A stretch of DNA of 64,000 nucleotides from Psychroserpens sp. NJDZ02 (GTDB lineage Bacteria > Bacteroidota > Bacteroidia > Flavobacteriales > Flavobacteriaceae): assembly GCF_004843725.1 (NCBI RefSeq), contig NZ_CP039451.1, positions 2,796,001-2,860,000 on the forward strand, given 5' to 3'. The notes beneath the pieces were generated by a model that did no database searches, was not told the DNA's origin, and was given only the letters and a program-made list of their open reading frames with translations. Positions 25,601-34,517 of this stretch are shown here, piece by piece (positions within the stretch are counted from its first letter, which is position 1; the number at the start of each line of letters is the position of its first letter). The translations under genes were made by a program, and so were the position numbers.

Positions 25601-25902
25601 CATATAACACTTGGGTTAGACTGTTGTATCGCAATCGCACCAATAGATGCCGTCACTTCTTTTTCAAAAATAGGATCCCATTTAATACCGCCAGAAGTCG
25701 ATTTCCATACGCCACCAGAAGCTGTACCAGCATACATAATATCAGGATTATTGTGCACGACATCTATGGATGTGACACGTCCAGACATACCTCCAGGACC
25801 AATGTTACGTGGTTTCATGTTTTTAACTAAATCCATAGAGAATTCTTGCGAAAACCCTATGAAAGAGAAGAGTAATAAAAGGAGTAAGGATAATTTTTTC
25901 AT
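22693..25902 (-). CDS. Large exported BNR/VPS10-like repeat protein
   Basis: A 1069-aa protein from the ATG at 25902, which gives a good signal peptide (MKKLSLLLLLLFSFIGFSQ); a start 12 codons further upstream would spoil it. Residues about 25-720 are beta-propeller repeats with the BNR/sortilin pattern S-x-DGG-x-W recurring many times (SLDAGKTWQ, TTDGGKSWK, THDGGEHWT, SEDGGFKWK, TKDGGKNWR). About 760-1065 is a separate, partly helical C-terminal region with an acidic low-complexity stretch (KKENDDDKTEEESED). Proteins of this type are common in Bacteroidota and are often labelled glycosyl hydrolase, but I see no catalytic motif. There is no type IX sorting tail. Confidence 0.85.
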   Translation of the reverse strand: MKKLSLLLLLLFSFIGFSQEFSMDLVKNMKPRNIGPGGMSGRVTSIDVVHNNPDIMYAGTASGGVWKSTSGGIKWDPIFEKEVTASIGAIAIQQSNPSVIWVGTGEGNPRNSLNGGYGIYKSLDAGKTWQSMGLENTRHIHRVIIDPTNPNIVYVAAIGSPWGEHPERGVFKTTDGGKSWKKILFANNKTGAADLVMDPTNPNKLIATLWEHKRDPWFFKSGGTGSGLHITHDGGEHWTKVTDKEGFPKGELGRIGVAIAANKPNIIYALVEAKKNALYKSEDGGFKWKKVNDKSDIGNRPFYYSEIYVDPQNENRVYSVYTYINVSEDGGKNFKQLMPAYGADNGVHPDHHAWWIHPTNGNFMIDGNDGGLNITKDGGKNWRFIGNIPVAQFYHINVDNDYPYNVYGGMQDNGSWRGPAYVWRTQGIRNSYWQEISFGDGFDVVPDKDNSRYGWTMSQQGSVSRYDWQTGNNYTVKPIHPDKDVTLRFNWNSAINSDPFDNNTIYFGSQFVHKSTDKGLTWTVISPDLTTNDPEKQKQHESGGLTMDATGAENHCTILVIEPSPVENGVFWVGTDDGRLHVTTNGGQTYDDVSSNLKGLPKGSWIAQIKASNKNKGEALLIANDYRRFNYTPYAYRTKNYGKTWERIVDENDVKSYALSIVEDLVEPNLMFLGTDDGLYISVDAGNKWTKWTEGFPTVSVKDLVIHPREHDLVIGTFGRAAWVLDDIRPLRAIAKNKQVLTNTIQLFSPPTAYQAAYQQPTGSRFGADAMFHGENRGRGAQFTYLVAPVKVIKEDKKENDDDKTEEESEDTKNKIKWDSISLKVYNGDKLIRTLKRKVPEDKGLNKWTWYMDEKGGDRPSRTIRKQKREPGGVSVKPGTYKAVLEYGDQTSETMITVASDPRLEVSTKNTDDVYIALKDLQKMRQIAADATKQLAENKILAEKYKTELTALDKDKYKAEIKASKTIIKDIDSILDIYIGKQDKRQGITKTLDVSINNRLRTASWYVGSRQNGLTTTEQTLIKHAKTDLKAALDKTNTFFNASFKPYYQTIQNINMTKSIDEIKTFTLD

Positions 25903-25998
25903 ATTGGGTTGATAAGTTTGTCTAAAGTTAATCAACATTCTCTTAAAAAGCTGTTAAGACATTTATTTTGGTGTTAAAATGTCGTATTTTTATAGAGC

Positions 25999-27126
25999 AT
26001 GAAAAACAAAATTAATAACAGAAAAGGCTTTGTATTTAAACCATACGAAGCCCCTTCACAATCCCCTTTCGAGAAGCTTTTTGATATATTTAAAGAGTTG
26101 ATTACACATACTTCTGGAGATTTTGACGAAGCTATAGATTGGCTTCGTGAATTAGATAAAGAATACAAATTAACGACTCCAGAATATTCAATTGACGACT
26201 TTGTAGAAGACCTTAAAGCTAAAGGCTACATACGTGAAGAAATTAAACCAGATGGTAAAAAAGGTAACGCTATCACAGCAAAGACTGAGCGCGCTATTAG
26301 GCAATCTGCATTAGACCAAATCTTTGGAAATATAAAACGTAGCGGCTCCGGAAACCATAAAAGTAAAGGTATAGGAATAGGAGATGAGCATACTGGCGAT
26401 TTCAGAAATTATCAATTTGGTGATGGTTTGGATAAAGTCTCTATGACGGAAAGTCTAAGAAATGCACAAATTAATCATGGTATTGGTAATTTTAATTTAA
26501 CGGAAGACGATTTGGTGGTCGAGGAAACCACACACAAATCACAAATGAGTACGGTGTTAATGATTGACATTAGTCACAGTATGATTTTGTATGGTGAAGA
26601 TAGGATTACACCTGCCAAAAAAGTAGCGATGGCTTTAGCCGAATTAATTACAACACGCTACCCAAAAGATACCTTAGATATTTTGGTTTTTGGTAACGAT
26701 GCTTGGCCAATTAAAATTAAGGATTTACCCTATTTGAATGTTGGTCCTTATCACACCAATACAGTAGCAGGCTTAAAGTTAGCCATGGATTTATTACGTC
26801 GTAAACGTAATACTAACAAGCAAATTTTTATGATAACGGATGGTAAACCAAGTTGCTTGCGTTTGCCTGACGGAACCTATTATAAGGATAGTAATGGTTT
26901 AAATCCATACATCACTAATAAATGCTACGCCCAAGCGCAACAAGCTAGAAAATTGCATATTCCGATCACCACTTTTATGATTGCTCAAGATCCGTATCTA
27001 ATGCAATTTGTAGAAGAATTTACGCATGCCAATCAAGGAAAAGCCTTTTATACCGGGTTAAAGGGATTAGGCGAAATGATTTTTGAAGATTACGAAACCA
27101 ATAGAAAAAAGAGAATTAAAGGATAA
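25999..27126 (+). CDS. VWA-domain protein (CoxE/chelatase-partner-like)
   Basis: A 375-aa cytoplasmic protein. The N-terminal 170 residues are helical and charged, and the C-terminal 190 form a von Willebrand A domain. The metal-ion-dependent adhesion site is intact in its first part (D190-I-S192-H-S194, VLMIDISHSM), with a later Thr (YHTNTVAG) and Asp (FMITDGKPS). Such VWA proteins work with MoxR-type AAA+ ATPases in metal insertion or complex assembly. The partner ATPase gene follows at 27242. Confidence 0.85.
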   Translation: MKNKINNRKGFVFKPYEAPSQSPFEKLFDIFKELITHTSGDFDEAIDWLRELDKEYKLTTPEYSIDDFVEDLKAKGYIREEIKPDGKKGNAITAKTERAIRQSALDQIFGNIKRSGSGNHKSKGIGIGDEHTGDFRNYQFGDGLDKVSMTESLRNAQINHGIGNFNLTEDDLVVEETTHKSQMSTVLMIDISHSMILYGEDRITPAKKVAMALAELITTRYPKDTLDILVFGNDAWPIKIKDLPYLNVGPYHTNTVAGLKLAMDLLRRKRNTNKQIFMITDGKPSCLRLPDGTYYKDSNGLNPYITNKCYAQAQQARKLHIPITTFMIAQDPYLMQFVEEFTHANQGKAFYTGLKGLGEMIFEDYETNRKKRIKG

Positions 27127-27150
27127 AAGAATAGCTGTTAAATCTAAAAC

Positions 27151-27224
27151 AGTTCTCCTCTTAATATTAAGAGGAAAATGAATTTTGAATATCATTAAAG
27201 ACATTTAAAAGAAAGCGGAGTTAA
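27151..27224. repeat. Inverted, shortened copy of the 6661/6843 repeat
   Basis: Read on the reverse strand, this 74-base piece matches the first part of the tandem elements at 6661 and 6843. It shares the hairpin built on CTCCTCTT/AAGAGG, the following AATGAATTTT and the terminal TTAAAAGAAAG. It sits between the VWA and ATPase genes, which are expected to be cotranscribed. Confidence 0.65.
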
Positions 27225-27241
27225 AAAAGAATAAAAAAACT

Positions 27242-28708
27242 ATGGAAATAAAAAATATAAAGACTTTAGGCGAATTAAAAAAAGCGGGATATAATAGCAA
27301 GTCTATTAAAGATGAATTAAGAGATAATTTAATTGAAAAAATAAAAAGTAAAACGACTGTTTTTGAAGGGGTGCATGGTTACGAAAACACGGTGATTCCT
27401 GAGTTAGAACGAGCTATTTTATCACGACATAATATTAATTTTTTAGGCTTACGTGGTCAGGCTAAAACACGTTTAGCACGTTTAATGCTAAATTTATTAG
27501 ATGAGTATATTCCTGTGGTAGACGGATCAGAGATTAATGATGATCCGTTACAACCAATCTCACGTTTTGCTACAGAATTGATAGCAGAAAAAGGAGATGA
27601 TACGCCAATTACTTGGATGCATAGAAGTGAGCGTTTTGCCGAAAAATTAGCAACTCCAGATGTTACTGTGGCCGATATTATTGGTGATGTAGATCCAATA
27701 AAAGCAGCCAACTTAAAGTTGAGTTATGCTGATGACAGAGTGATACATTACGGAATGATTCCACGTGCAAACCGTTGTATTTTTGTTATTAATGAATTGC
27801 CGGATTTACAAGCTAGAATACAAGTCGCTTTATTTAATATTTTACAAGAAGGCGATATACAGATTAGAGGATTTAAATTGCGTTTACCTTTAGATATGCA
27901 GTTTATATTTACTGCAAATCCTGAAGATTATACTAATAGAGGAAGTATTGTAACGCCTTTAAAAGATAGAATTGGGTCTCAAATCTTGACGCATTATCCA
28001 ACAGATATTGAAACTGCAAAAATCATAACACAGCAAGAAGCTAAATCTGATGGTCGTCAAAAAGAAAGTATTCACGTACCAGAATTGGCTAAAGATTTAT
28101 TAGAACAAATCGTGTTTGAAGCTCGTGATAGTGATTTTATTGACGAAAAAAGTGGAGTAAGTGCACGTTTGAGTATTACCGCTTTCGAAAACTTATTAAG
28201 TACAGCAGAATTACGTGCTTTAAAAAATGGAGACGATACTACAACCGTTAGACTATCGGACTTTTTAGGAATTATCCCTGCTATTACTGGTAAAGTAGAG
28301 TTGGTGTATGAAGGAGAACAAGAAGGCGCAGCACAAGTGGCTTATAATTTAATTGGAGAAGCTGTTAAAAGTTTGTTTCCTGAGTTTTTCCCTAAGATAG
28401 AGAAACTCCAAAAACAAGACGACGATAGTCCTTATGACGATATCGTATCTTGGTTTTTTAACAATACAGAAGGGTTCGAATTATTAGATGGTTTACGTGA
28501 TAAAGAATATAAAGCACTACTAGATGCGGTATCTCCATTGGATGATTTATTGGGCAAGCATCAACCAAAAACACTTAAAGAAGAAAGTTATTTTGTTAAG
28601 GAATTTGTGCTTTGGGCATTAGTAGAATACAAGCAATTAAGTAAATACAGATTTACAGAAGGGATTCAATTTAAAGATCCTTATGGTAGTTTTATAAGTG
28701 GGTTATAG
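27242..28708 (+). CDS. MoxR/Mg-chelatase-type AAA+ ATPase
   Basis: A 488-aa AAA+ protein. It has a Walker A-like G-L-R-G-Q-A-K-T (residues 69-76), a Walker B region (CIFVINELPDL), a sensor-1 type FTANPEDYTNRG, and an arginine-finger region (PLKDRIGSQI). The helical C-terminal third resembles Mg-chelatase I/MoxR lid segments. The Walker A Lys is preceded by Ala rather than the usual Gly. It would remodel or load a client together with the VWA protein encoded upstream. No metalloenzyme client gene is nearby. Confidence 0.88.
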   Translation: MEIKNIKTLGELKKAGYNSKSIKDELRDNLIEKIKSKTTVFEGVHGYENTVIPELERAILSRHNINFLGLRGQAKTRLARLMLNLLDEYIPVVDGSEINDDPLQPISRFATELIAEKGDDTPITWMHRSERFAEKLATPDVTVADIIGDVDPIKAANLKLSYADDRVIHYGMIPRANRCIFVINELPDLQARIQVALFNILQEGDIQIRGFKLRLPLDMQFIFTANPEDYTNRGSIVTPLKDRIGSQILTHYPTDIETAKIITQQEAKSDGRQKESIHVPELAKDLLEQIVFEARDSDFIDEKSGVSARLSITAFENLLSTAELRALKNGDDTTTVRLSDFLGIIPAITGKVELVYEGEQEGAAQVAYNLIGEAVKSLFPEFFPKIEKLQKQDDDSPYDDIVSWFFNNTEGFELLDGLRDKEYKALLDAVSPLDDLLGKHQPKTLKEESYFVKEFVLWALVEYKQLSKYRFTEGIQFKDPYGSFISGL

Positions 28709-28739
28709 CATTGTCTCAAATAGTATCGACTAAGATTTA

Positions 28740-28776
28740 AAGTGTTTAAAAAAGTGATTTTTTAAACACTTTTTTG
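28740..28776 (+). terminator. Intrinsic terminator after AAA+ ATPase gene
   Basis: AAGTGTTTAAAAAA (28740-28753), loop GTGA, then the perfect complement (28758-28771) and a T-run. Confidence 0.85.
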
Positions 28777-28899
28777 TTACAATTAATGGTGTGTTTACTG
28801 ACTATTCAATTAAAAAAAAACAAAGAAATATGTTTTTATAAAGTCCTTTTATTACAATTTGTACGTATATACAGCGAACGAATTAAAATTATCCCAAAT

Positions 28900-30294
28900 A
28901 TGAAAAATTATTACATTCTAACTTTTTTTACCTACTTATTGTTTGCATTAACAGCCAACGCTCAGATAGCAGCGGTTAGTTTTGAAAATGCAGATTATCA
29001 ATTTGGTACTCAACCAACAAATATTGCAACAAACGACATATATGATGTCTATGTTTCTTGGCGAAATGCTTTTGCCGAACCCTGTAATAATGGACGTTAC
29101 CGTATAAAATTTGGTACGTCAAGTCAATCAGTCTCTGAAGGCATTGCTTATGGTATGTTATTATCTGTATACGCAAACGATAAAGAACTGTTTGATGGTT
29201 TGTGGTTATACTATCAGGATTTTGAAAATGCTAATGGTGTTATGAATTGGAAGATCGAAGGCTGTACTACTGTTATTGAAAGTAATGGTGCTACAGATGC
29301 AGAATTAGATGCTGCTTATGCCTTAATTGTTGCGGATAAGAAATGGGAAAGTACTGGAGCAATAAATTACGAAAGTGATGCTTTGTCTTTAATAAGTATT
29401 ATTAAAACACACGAGGTCGAAAATGGAACTAATGTTTTAAAACCTGGCGATGCTTGGGGGGGAAGTAATAATACAAATCCCTCTTATTTCTCACCTGGTT
29501 ACTTTAGGGCGTTTGGAATGTATTCAAACGACACAGCATTCTGGAATGCGGTAGCAACTAAAAGTTATACTATTTTAAATGCAAACCTTTCACAAAATAA
29601 CGCGAGCTATAATTTGGTTTCTGATTGGTGTAAAGCAGATGGGACGTATTCAAATGAAGTGGATTGGGCGTATGATCAAGGACGTTATTATTACTATGAT
29701 GCTGCCAGAACACCATGGCGTATGGCTATCGATTATGTTTGGTATGGAGATACAGAAGCGGCTGCTTACAATCAACTATGTATCGATTTTGTAAATGCAC
29801 AAGGAGGATTTAATGAAATTTACCCTGGGTATTCTCAAGCAGGAGTTGCAATAAATACGGAGTATAAAGATCCTGTTTTTACTGGAGCTTATTCTTCTGC
29901 AGCAATGACTTCTACTAACCAATCTTTTGTAAACAATGGGTATTCTGAATTGAAAAATCAACCTACAGCAGCTTATTTTGGAGCAACTTTAAGAGCGATA
30001 TATATGTTTGCATTATCAGGTAACATGTATAATGCATTAGAAGAGAATACACTAAGCGTTAATGGAACTGCTCAAAATGAATTCAAAATTTTTCCAAATC
30101 CTGTTTTAGATTATTTAAATGTGTCGTTTAAAACGTCGAAAGCAAGAGTAATCACTTTGTATTCTATAAGTGGTCAGCAATTAATTTTAAAAACAGTGAA
30201 TGCTTTAGAGACAAAATTAGATTTAAGTGAATTTAATTCTGGTATTTACTTTATGAATATTGATGGAGAAAGTTATAAGATTATAAAGTCTTAG
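28900..30294 (+). CDS. Glycoside hydrolase family 8 enzyme with type IX sorting tail
   Basis: A 464-aa secreted enzyme from ATG 28900, giving the signal peptide ending LTANAQ. The in-frame extension upstream overlaps the terminator region and is not used. The GH8 domain (about 25-390) shows the catalytic-acid block VSEGIAYGMLLSVYAN (E80) and the signature NGATDAELDAAYALIVA (D133 region), followed by the aromatic-rich DWAYDQGRYYYYDAARTPWR. GH8 members cut chitosan, cellulose, xylan or lichenan by inversion; the substrate is not resolved here. The last 75 residues are a T9SS type A sorting domain (FKIFPNPVLDYLNVSF and after). Confidence 0.92.
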   Translation: MKNYYILTFFTYLLFALTANAQIAAVSFENADYQFGTQPTNIATNDIYDVYVSWRNAFAEPCNNGRYRIKFGTSSQSVSEGIAYGMLLSVYANDKELFDGLWLYYQDFENANGVMNWKIEGCTTVIESNGATDAELDAAYALIVADKKWESTGAINYESDALSLISIIKTHEVENGTNVLKPGDAWGGSNNTNPSYFSPGYFRAFGMYSNDTAFWNAVATKSYTILNANLSQNNASYNLVSDWCKADGTYSNEVDWAYDQGRYYYYDAARTPWRMAIDYVWYGDTEAAAYNQLCIDFVNAQGGFNEIYPGYSQAGVAINTEYKDPVFTGAYSSAAMTSTNQSFVNNGYSELKNQPTAAYFGATLRAIYMFALSGNMYNALEENTLSVNGTAQNEFKIFPNPVLDYLNVSFKTSKARVITLYSISGQQLILKTVNALETKLDLSEFNSGIYFMNIDGESYKIIKS

Positions 30295-30302
30295 TAATTA
30301 CA

Positions 30303-30866
30303 TCATAACTCTGATAGTAATCGCTTATTCTTTTTGATTTGTTTAGGTCTTAACCATAACAGGAAACCACTAAAAGAAACAAAAAGTAATCCAAGTCCAA
30401 TAAGTGTAGAGTAGAATAATTTTAAAGGATTACTTTTTAAATTAAACAAATAATCTACAATAGAACCGTCGTGAATCATTTCAATGATATCGGCGGTTCT
30501 TGTTTTTTCTGAAATAATAGCGCCTGTATAGCAGTCTATTTGTAATTCGGTAAAATGTTCCTCAAATCTAACTTTAGCAATTCCTTTTCTTGGTCTATAA
30601 TCTATTCTATTTATTGTATTTGACAGCTTAAGACTATCAATGTAGTGTATAGCATTGTATTCAATTTGACTTAAGGAAAGCAAAGGTTTATTGCTAGTGT
30701 TGATCTTTACTGTTGCTGGTTTAAAACCAAGTTGATCTTTCCATGCTAATAATAAGCCTGTAGCACTCATAATAGTAATAAAAAGTAATAATGAGATAGC
30801 GACAAGGCTATGCATTTTACGATACCAACGAGTGGATTTTGCAAGGTTTTTATTCTTTTGTTTCAC
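30303..30866 (-). CDS. PepSY-domain membrane protein
   Basis: A 187-aa protein with an N-terminal TM helix (about 20-42, after WYRKMHSLVAISLLLFITIM), an extracytoplasmic PepSY-like segment (about 60-130, with IDYRPRKGIAKVRFEEHFTE and ITGAIISEK-like YTGAIISEK), and a C-terminal TM (about 147-170, ending LLWLRPKQ). This is a short form of PepSY-associated TM proteins, often linked to iron-reductase or uptake functions. It is convergent with the GH8 gene, and no partner is adjacent. Confidence 0.82.
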   Translation of the reverse strand: MKQKNKNLAKSTRWYRKMHSLVAISLLLFITIMSATGLLLAWKDQLGFKPATVKINTSNKPLLSLSQIEYNAIHYIDSLKLSNTINRIDYRPRKGIAKVRFEEHFTELQIDCYTGAIISEKTRTADIIEMIHDGSIVDYLFNLKSNPLKLFYSTLIGLGLLFVSFSGFLLWLRPKQIKKNKRLLSEL

Positions 30867-30962
30867 GGAACATAATTAACAACTATTCTAAAGAATTTGA
30901 TGAACAAGACTTCTTAAAAATTAGTTAATTTTAACTTTCCGTAACATTAAAAACATCTTGGA

Positions 30963-32174
30963 TTAAACTATTTTAGTTACCACTTCTATATCGCTATGTA
31001 ACGTTTTATGCACAGGACATTTATCTGCAATTTGAAGAATACGTTGTATCTGTTTTTCGTCTAAGTGTCCTTTTAGTTTAATCTCTCTATTAAAGGTATC
31101 TACTTTAATTTCTTTTTGCTCATCATTTTCAATAACCTGTTTAGCTACTTTAGTATGTGAGGTGTGTACTTCAATGTTTTGCAAATCCCAACCTTTGCGT
31201 TTAACATACATCTGAACCGTCATGGCTGTGCAGGCAGATAATCCTGCAGACACAAACTCATAGGGCGAAGGTCCAAAATCATTTCCGCCAAAACTGGTAG
31301 GCTCATCGGCCATCATGGTATGACTTCCTACAGTCATTTGTGTAGTAAAACCATCTTCTGCATCTAAGCTTGCAACCGCTTGGTGTGTTGTGGATACCGT
31401 ATCTGTTTTAGGAATGGAAATATAACGTTTTGCCCAAGTCGCAATCACACTTCCGACGTAAACAGAATCCTCTTTTTTCATTAATAAATGATCTGCTCCA
31501 TCAAGCGTTACAAAACTTTTTGGATGTCTTGCGGCGATATAAATTTCTTCGGCATTTTCAATCCCAACGGTTGTGTCTTGAGGCGAATGCATGACTAATA
31601 AGGCTTTACGCAAATTTTTAGCCACATCTGGTAGTGACTTAGTTTCTATATCGTCTAAAAATTGTTTTTTGATCGTAAACGGACGTCCGCCAATACTCAC
31701 ATTTGCTTTTCCTGTTGCTTTAATTTCCTCAACACTACTTTGTATTAAATGCTCGACATGTTTTGGGTTAGAAGGTGCTCCAATTGTCGCAACAGCTTTA
31801 ACAGAGTCTATTGTAGAGGCTGCAAAAATAACTGCAGCACCACCTAAAGAATGTCCAATTAAAAGGGTAGGAGCAGTATAGTTTTCTTTTAAATAATTTG
31901 AAGCACTAATTAAATCATCCACATTTCCTGAAAAATTAGTATTTTCAAAATCACCTTCACTTTCGCCTAATCCAGTAAAATCAAAACGTAATACACCAAA
32001 GCCATTAGAGGTTAATTCGCGAGTAATATTTTTTACTGCAGATAAGTTTTTATTGCAAGTAAAACAATGCGCAAATATGGCGAAGTTATGAGGGTGTTGA
32101 TTTATTGGAAGTTCTAAACGACCAACCAATTGTTGTCCTTCTGCATTAGTGAAATTTATTTTTTGAATATTCAT
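30963..32174 (-). CDS. Bifunctional alpha/beta hydrolase/OsmC family protein
   Basis: A 403-aa fusion. Residues 1-255 are an alpha/beta hydrolase with a nucleophile elbow G-H-S-L-G-G (TLLIGHSLGGAAV). Residues 265-403 are an OsmC/Ohr-type domain with both redox cysteines (VSAGLSACTAMTVQMY and ADKCPVHKTLH). OsmC domains reduce organic hydroperoxides through the Cys pair. The hydrolase part may release a fatty acyl or ester substrate, which would suit detoxification of lipid peroxides. This fusion order is well known in bacteria. Its substrate is an inference. Confidence 0.92.
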   Translation of the reverse strand: MNIQKINFTNAEGQQLVGRLELPINQHPHNFAIFAHCFTCNKNLSAVKNITRELTSNGFGVLRFDFTGLGESEGDFENTNFSGNVDDLISASNYLKENYTAPTLLIGHSLGGAAVIFAASTIDSVKAVATIGAPSNPKHVEHLIQSSVEEIKATGKANVSIGGRPFTIKKQFLDDIETKSLPDVAKNLRKALLVMHSPQDTTVGIENAEEIYIAARHPKSFVTLDGADHLLMKKEDSVYVGSVIATWAKRYISIPKTDTVSTTHQAVASLDAEDGFTTQMTVGSHTMMADEPTSFGGNDFGPSPYEFVSAGLSACTAMTVQMYVKRKGWDLQNIEVHTSHTKVAKQVIENDEQKEIKVDTFNREIKLKGHLDEKQIQRILQIADKCPVHKTLHSDIEVVTKIV

Positions 32175-32225
32175 TGTGTTGCGATTTTACATTAAGTCGA
32201 AAAAATATAAATTACTTTCTAAATC

Positions 32226-34517
32226 TTACTTTTTAAAAACAGGTAAATTTATTTTACTATCATTAAACCATTGTATTTCAATTGGCACATTTGCATCCTC
32301 TATAGTTTCAGTACTAACATCTTTTCCAGAGCCATAATTTATTTCCCAATAAGGGTTTTTATTGACGCCAATGTGAACTAGTAACTTACTTCCTTTTATT
32401 ATTCTTTTAGCAGTAAAGAAGTTATTTGTTATGTTTAAATTTTGTTTTTTATTTGGTATTAGTAATTGTCTGTTTTCATTGTCTTTATTATAACTTGCTC
32501 TACCTATTGTTTCATTTAAAAAAAAATAATTACCATCTGGTTCAATAACATATAATCTTATATTATAGTCAAAATCTTTTTTGTTAGTTATAAAATTTAA
32601 TTCTGCAGAAAAAGAACCAACAATATCAATATCATTTTCAAAAACTTTAGTTTCAAATGAGATCCCATGTGGAAGTTTTATAATACTATCCACTATTTTG
32701 AGTGCTGTGTATGGATCTTGATAATTATCGGCATCACTTCTGTCTTTCAAATCTAGTTTGTATTCTGTATATTGATGGACATCTGTACTTTGTTTTGTTA
32801 AGCTATAATGTGCCTCGTTTTTTTTATTATTTAGATAAAAAGTAAGTTTCTTTTTATTAAAATCTTCTAGTTTTGATGTGTGTTTCCACTGATTACTTCC
32901 CATTAATTGAAAATTAAATTTTTCTTTTAATAGATTGGGTTTTGGGCCATCATTTAATTGATATTCAAACCATTTATAAACAATATTATTTATATTTATT
33001 TGGGCGACACTATCTATATCGTAACCTTGAATTGTTTTTTTAGGAATTCCTTGAGCTCCTCCATGATCGTAAGGACCAATTAACAAGTAATGGTCAGGAT
33101 TTTTTAACTGTTTATAGTGTTCGTTAAGATAATAGAAAGCACCTCTTTGGTCGTCGTCATAATAACCTGTAATTGTTAATATTGGGATATTAATAGTTTT
33201 AAATTCATCTTTATAAGGAGTCATCTCTTGCCAGAAATTATCATAACTAGGATGTTTTAACCATTTTTGAAATGTTTTTTGTGGTTTAGAATTTAGACTA
33301 TCTAATTTGTTAAAAGCGACTCCTGATTTGTACCATTTATTATATAGACTGTCCCATTTTTTTTCGTTGCCAAAATCTTCATTATCTGTAGTTTTATTGT
33401 TTTCTACATAATGAATCCATCTTAACATGTAACTCATAAAAACATTATTGTGCATTGGATAGTCAATACCAATACCAACAGCTACTTGAGGGACAATTGT
33501 TTTAAGTGCAGGGTGTAATTTTTTAGTAGCCGCCCATTGTGTAAAACCTAAATAACTTCCACCATACATTCCTACTTTACCGTTACTCCAGGGTTGTTTA
33601 GAGATCCAATCAATAACGGCATAAGCATCTTTGCTATCATGCTCAAAAGGTTGGATAGTATCCTTGCTTTTCTTTTTTCCTCTTGTATTAGCTACTATTC
33701 CAATAAATCCTTTACTGGCTGATTGCATTGCATAATATGTGTCACTAGACCCTGCATAAATATTAAATTGAAATATGGATGAAAGTGGAGTATTTACTCG
33801 AGGCCTTATTAAAGTTATTGATAGTTCTGCTCCATCTTCTGTCGTAATTAGAAAGTCTTTTTCAATTATATATTTGTCATTTTTAATTTTCTCTAAAATT
33901 TCTTTACCAGGTTTTACTACTTTGTTGTTCACAATATAACGTGTGTATGCTATTACAAGTTGGCTGGCATCATTAACAGAGATACTATCTGTGTTTTTCT
34001 GAATTTTAATTAAGCTATCAAATTCTAACTTTAAGTTTTTAGAATCTGTGTCAAAAAAGTAGGGTAGTATAGCATGTGCTTCTTCTTTAACTATAGCAGC
34101 AATAGATGCAGTTAAAACATCTTTAAAAATAGTGTCAAATGGTTTGTTAGATTTTTCTAATGCTAATTTAGTCTTTAAGTAACCCTCGTATTGAATACCC
34201 ATTACTTCAATAGTATCTGGGTATTCGTCTTTATTTTTTAATCTAAAAGAATCTAAGCTGATTAAAGATTGCTCATAATTTTTGGAGCTAATTGTGTATG
34301 TAATTAAGTTAAAAAAATCATGATCTTGTTTAGCTTCTTCAATTACGATAAGTTTTTGTGCAAGTTTGTTTATAGCGTGATCTATTGATATGCTATCCTT
34401 TAATTCTTCACTAGGGAAATTTAAGTCTTGAGCATTCATTTTAAAAAATACGAATGCTGACAAAACAAATATAAAGAGTTTTGAATTGTATTCTGTTTTA
34501 CCTTTTTGTATTACCAT
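32226..34517 (-). CDS. CocE/NonD-type alpha/beta hydrolase (X-Pro dipeptidyl-peptidase S15 family)
   Basis: A 763-aa exported enzyme (signal sequence LFIFVLSAFVFFKMNAQ). The N-terminal 190 residues are helical. The S15/CocE hydrolase core (about 200-530) shows the nucleophile motif GGSYLGF in VGMYGGSYLGFTQW, an Asp region (ITGYYDDDQRGAFYY) and a His (IGPYDHGGA). A C-terminal jelly-roll (about 560-760) is typical of the family (SFSAELNFIT). Family members hydrolyse Xaa-Pro peptides or acyl esters. The last 7 bases of the upstream YdeI-like gene overlap its start, so the two are translationally coupled. Confidence 0.88.
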   Translation of the reverse strand: MVIQKGKTEYNSKLFIFVLSAFVFFKMNAQDLNFPSEELKDSISIDHAINKLAQKLIVIEEAKQDHDFFNLITYTISSKNYEQSLISLDSFRLKNKDEYPDTIEVMGIQYEGYLKTKLALEKSNKPFDTIFKDVLTASIAAIVKEEAHAILPYFFDTDSKNLKLEFDSLIKIQKNTDSISVNDASQLVIAYTRYIVNNKVVKPGKEILEKIKNDKYIIEKDFLITTEDGAELSITLIRPRVNTPLSSIFQFNIYAGSSDTYYAMQSASKGFIGIVANTRGKKKSKDTIQPFEHDSKDAYAVIDWISKQPWSNGKVGMYGGSYLGFTQWAATKKLHPALKTIVPQVAVGIGIDYPMHNNVFMSYMLRWIHYVENNKTTDNEDFGNEKKWDSLYNKWYKSGVAFNKLDSLNSKPQKTFQKWLKHPSYDNFWQEMTPYKDEFKTINIPILTITGYYDDDQRGAFYYLNEHYKQLKNPDHYLLIGPYDHGGAQGIPKKTIQGYDIDSVAQININNIVYKWFEYQLNDGPKPNLLKEKFNFQLMGSNQWKHTSKLEDFNKKKLTFYLNNKKNEAHYSLTKQSTDVHQYTEYKLDLKDRSDADNYQDPYTALKIVDSIIKLPHGISFETKVFENDIDIVGSFSAELNFITNKKDFDYNIRLYVIEPDGNYFFLNETIGRASYNKDNENRQLLIPNKKQNLNITNNFFTAKRIIKGSKLLVHIGVNKNPYWEINYGSGKDVSTETIEDANVPIEIQWFNDSKINLPVFKK

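Noticed and set aside
24364-25830. Several plus-strand open frames opposite the BNR-repeat gene
   Set aside because: They lie antisense to a long, clearly coding repeat protein and show no domain-like sequence.
28774-28899. Longer start for the GH8 enzyme
   Set aside because: It begins within the T-run of the preceding terminator and puts 42 residues before a good signal peptide.
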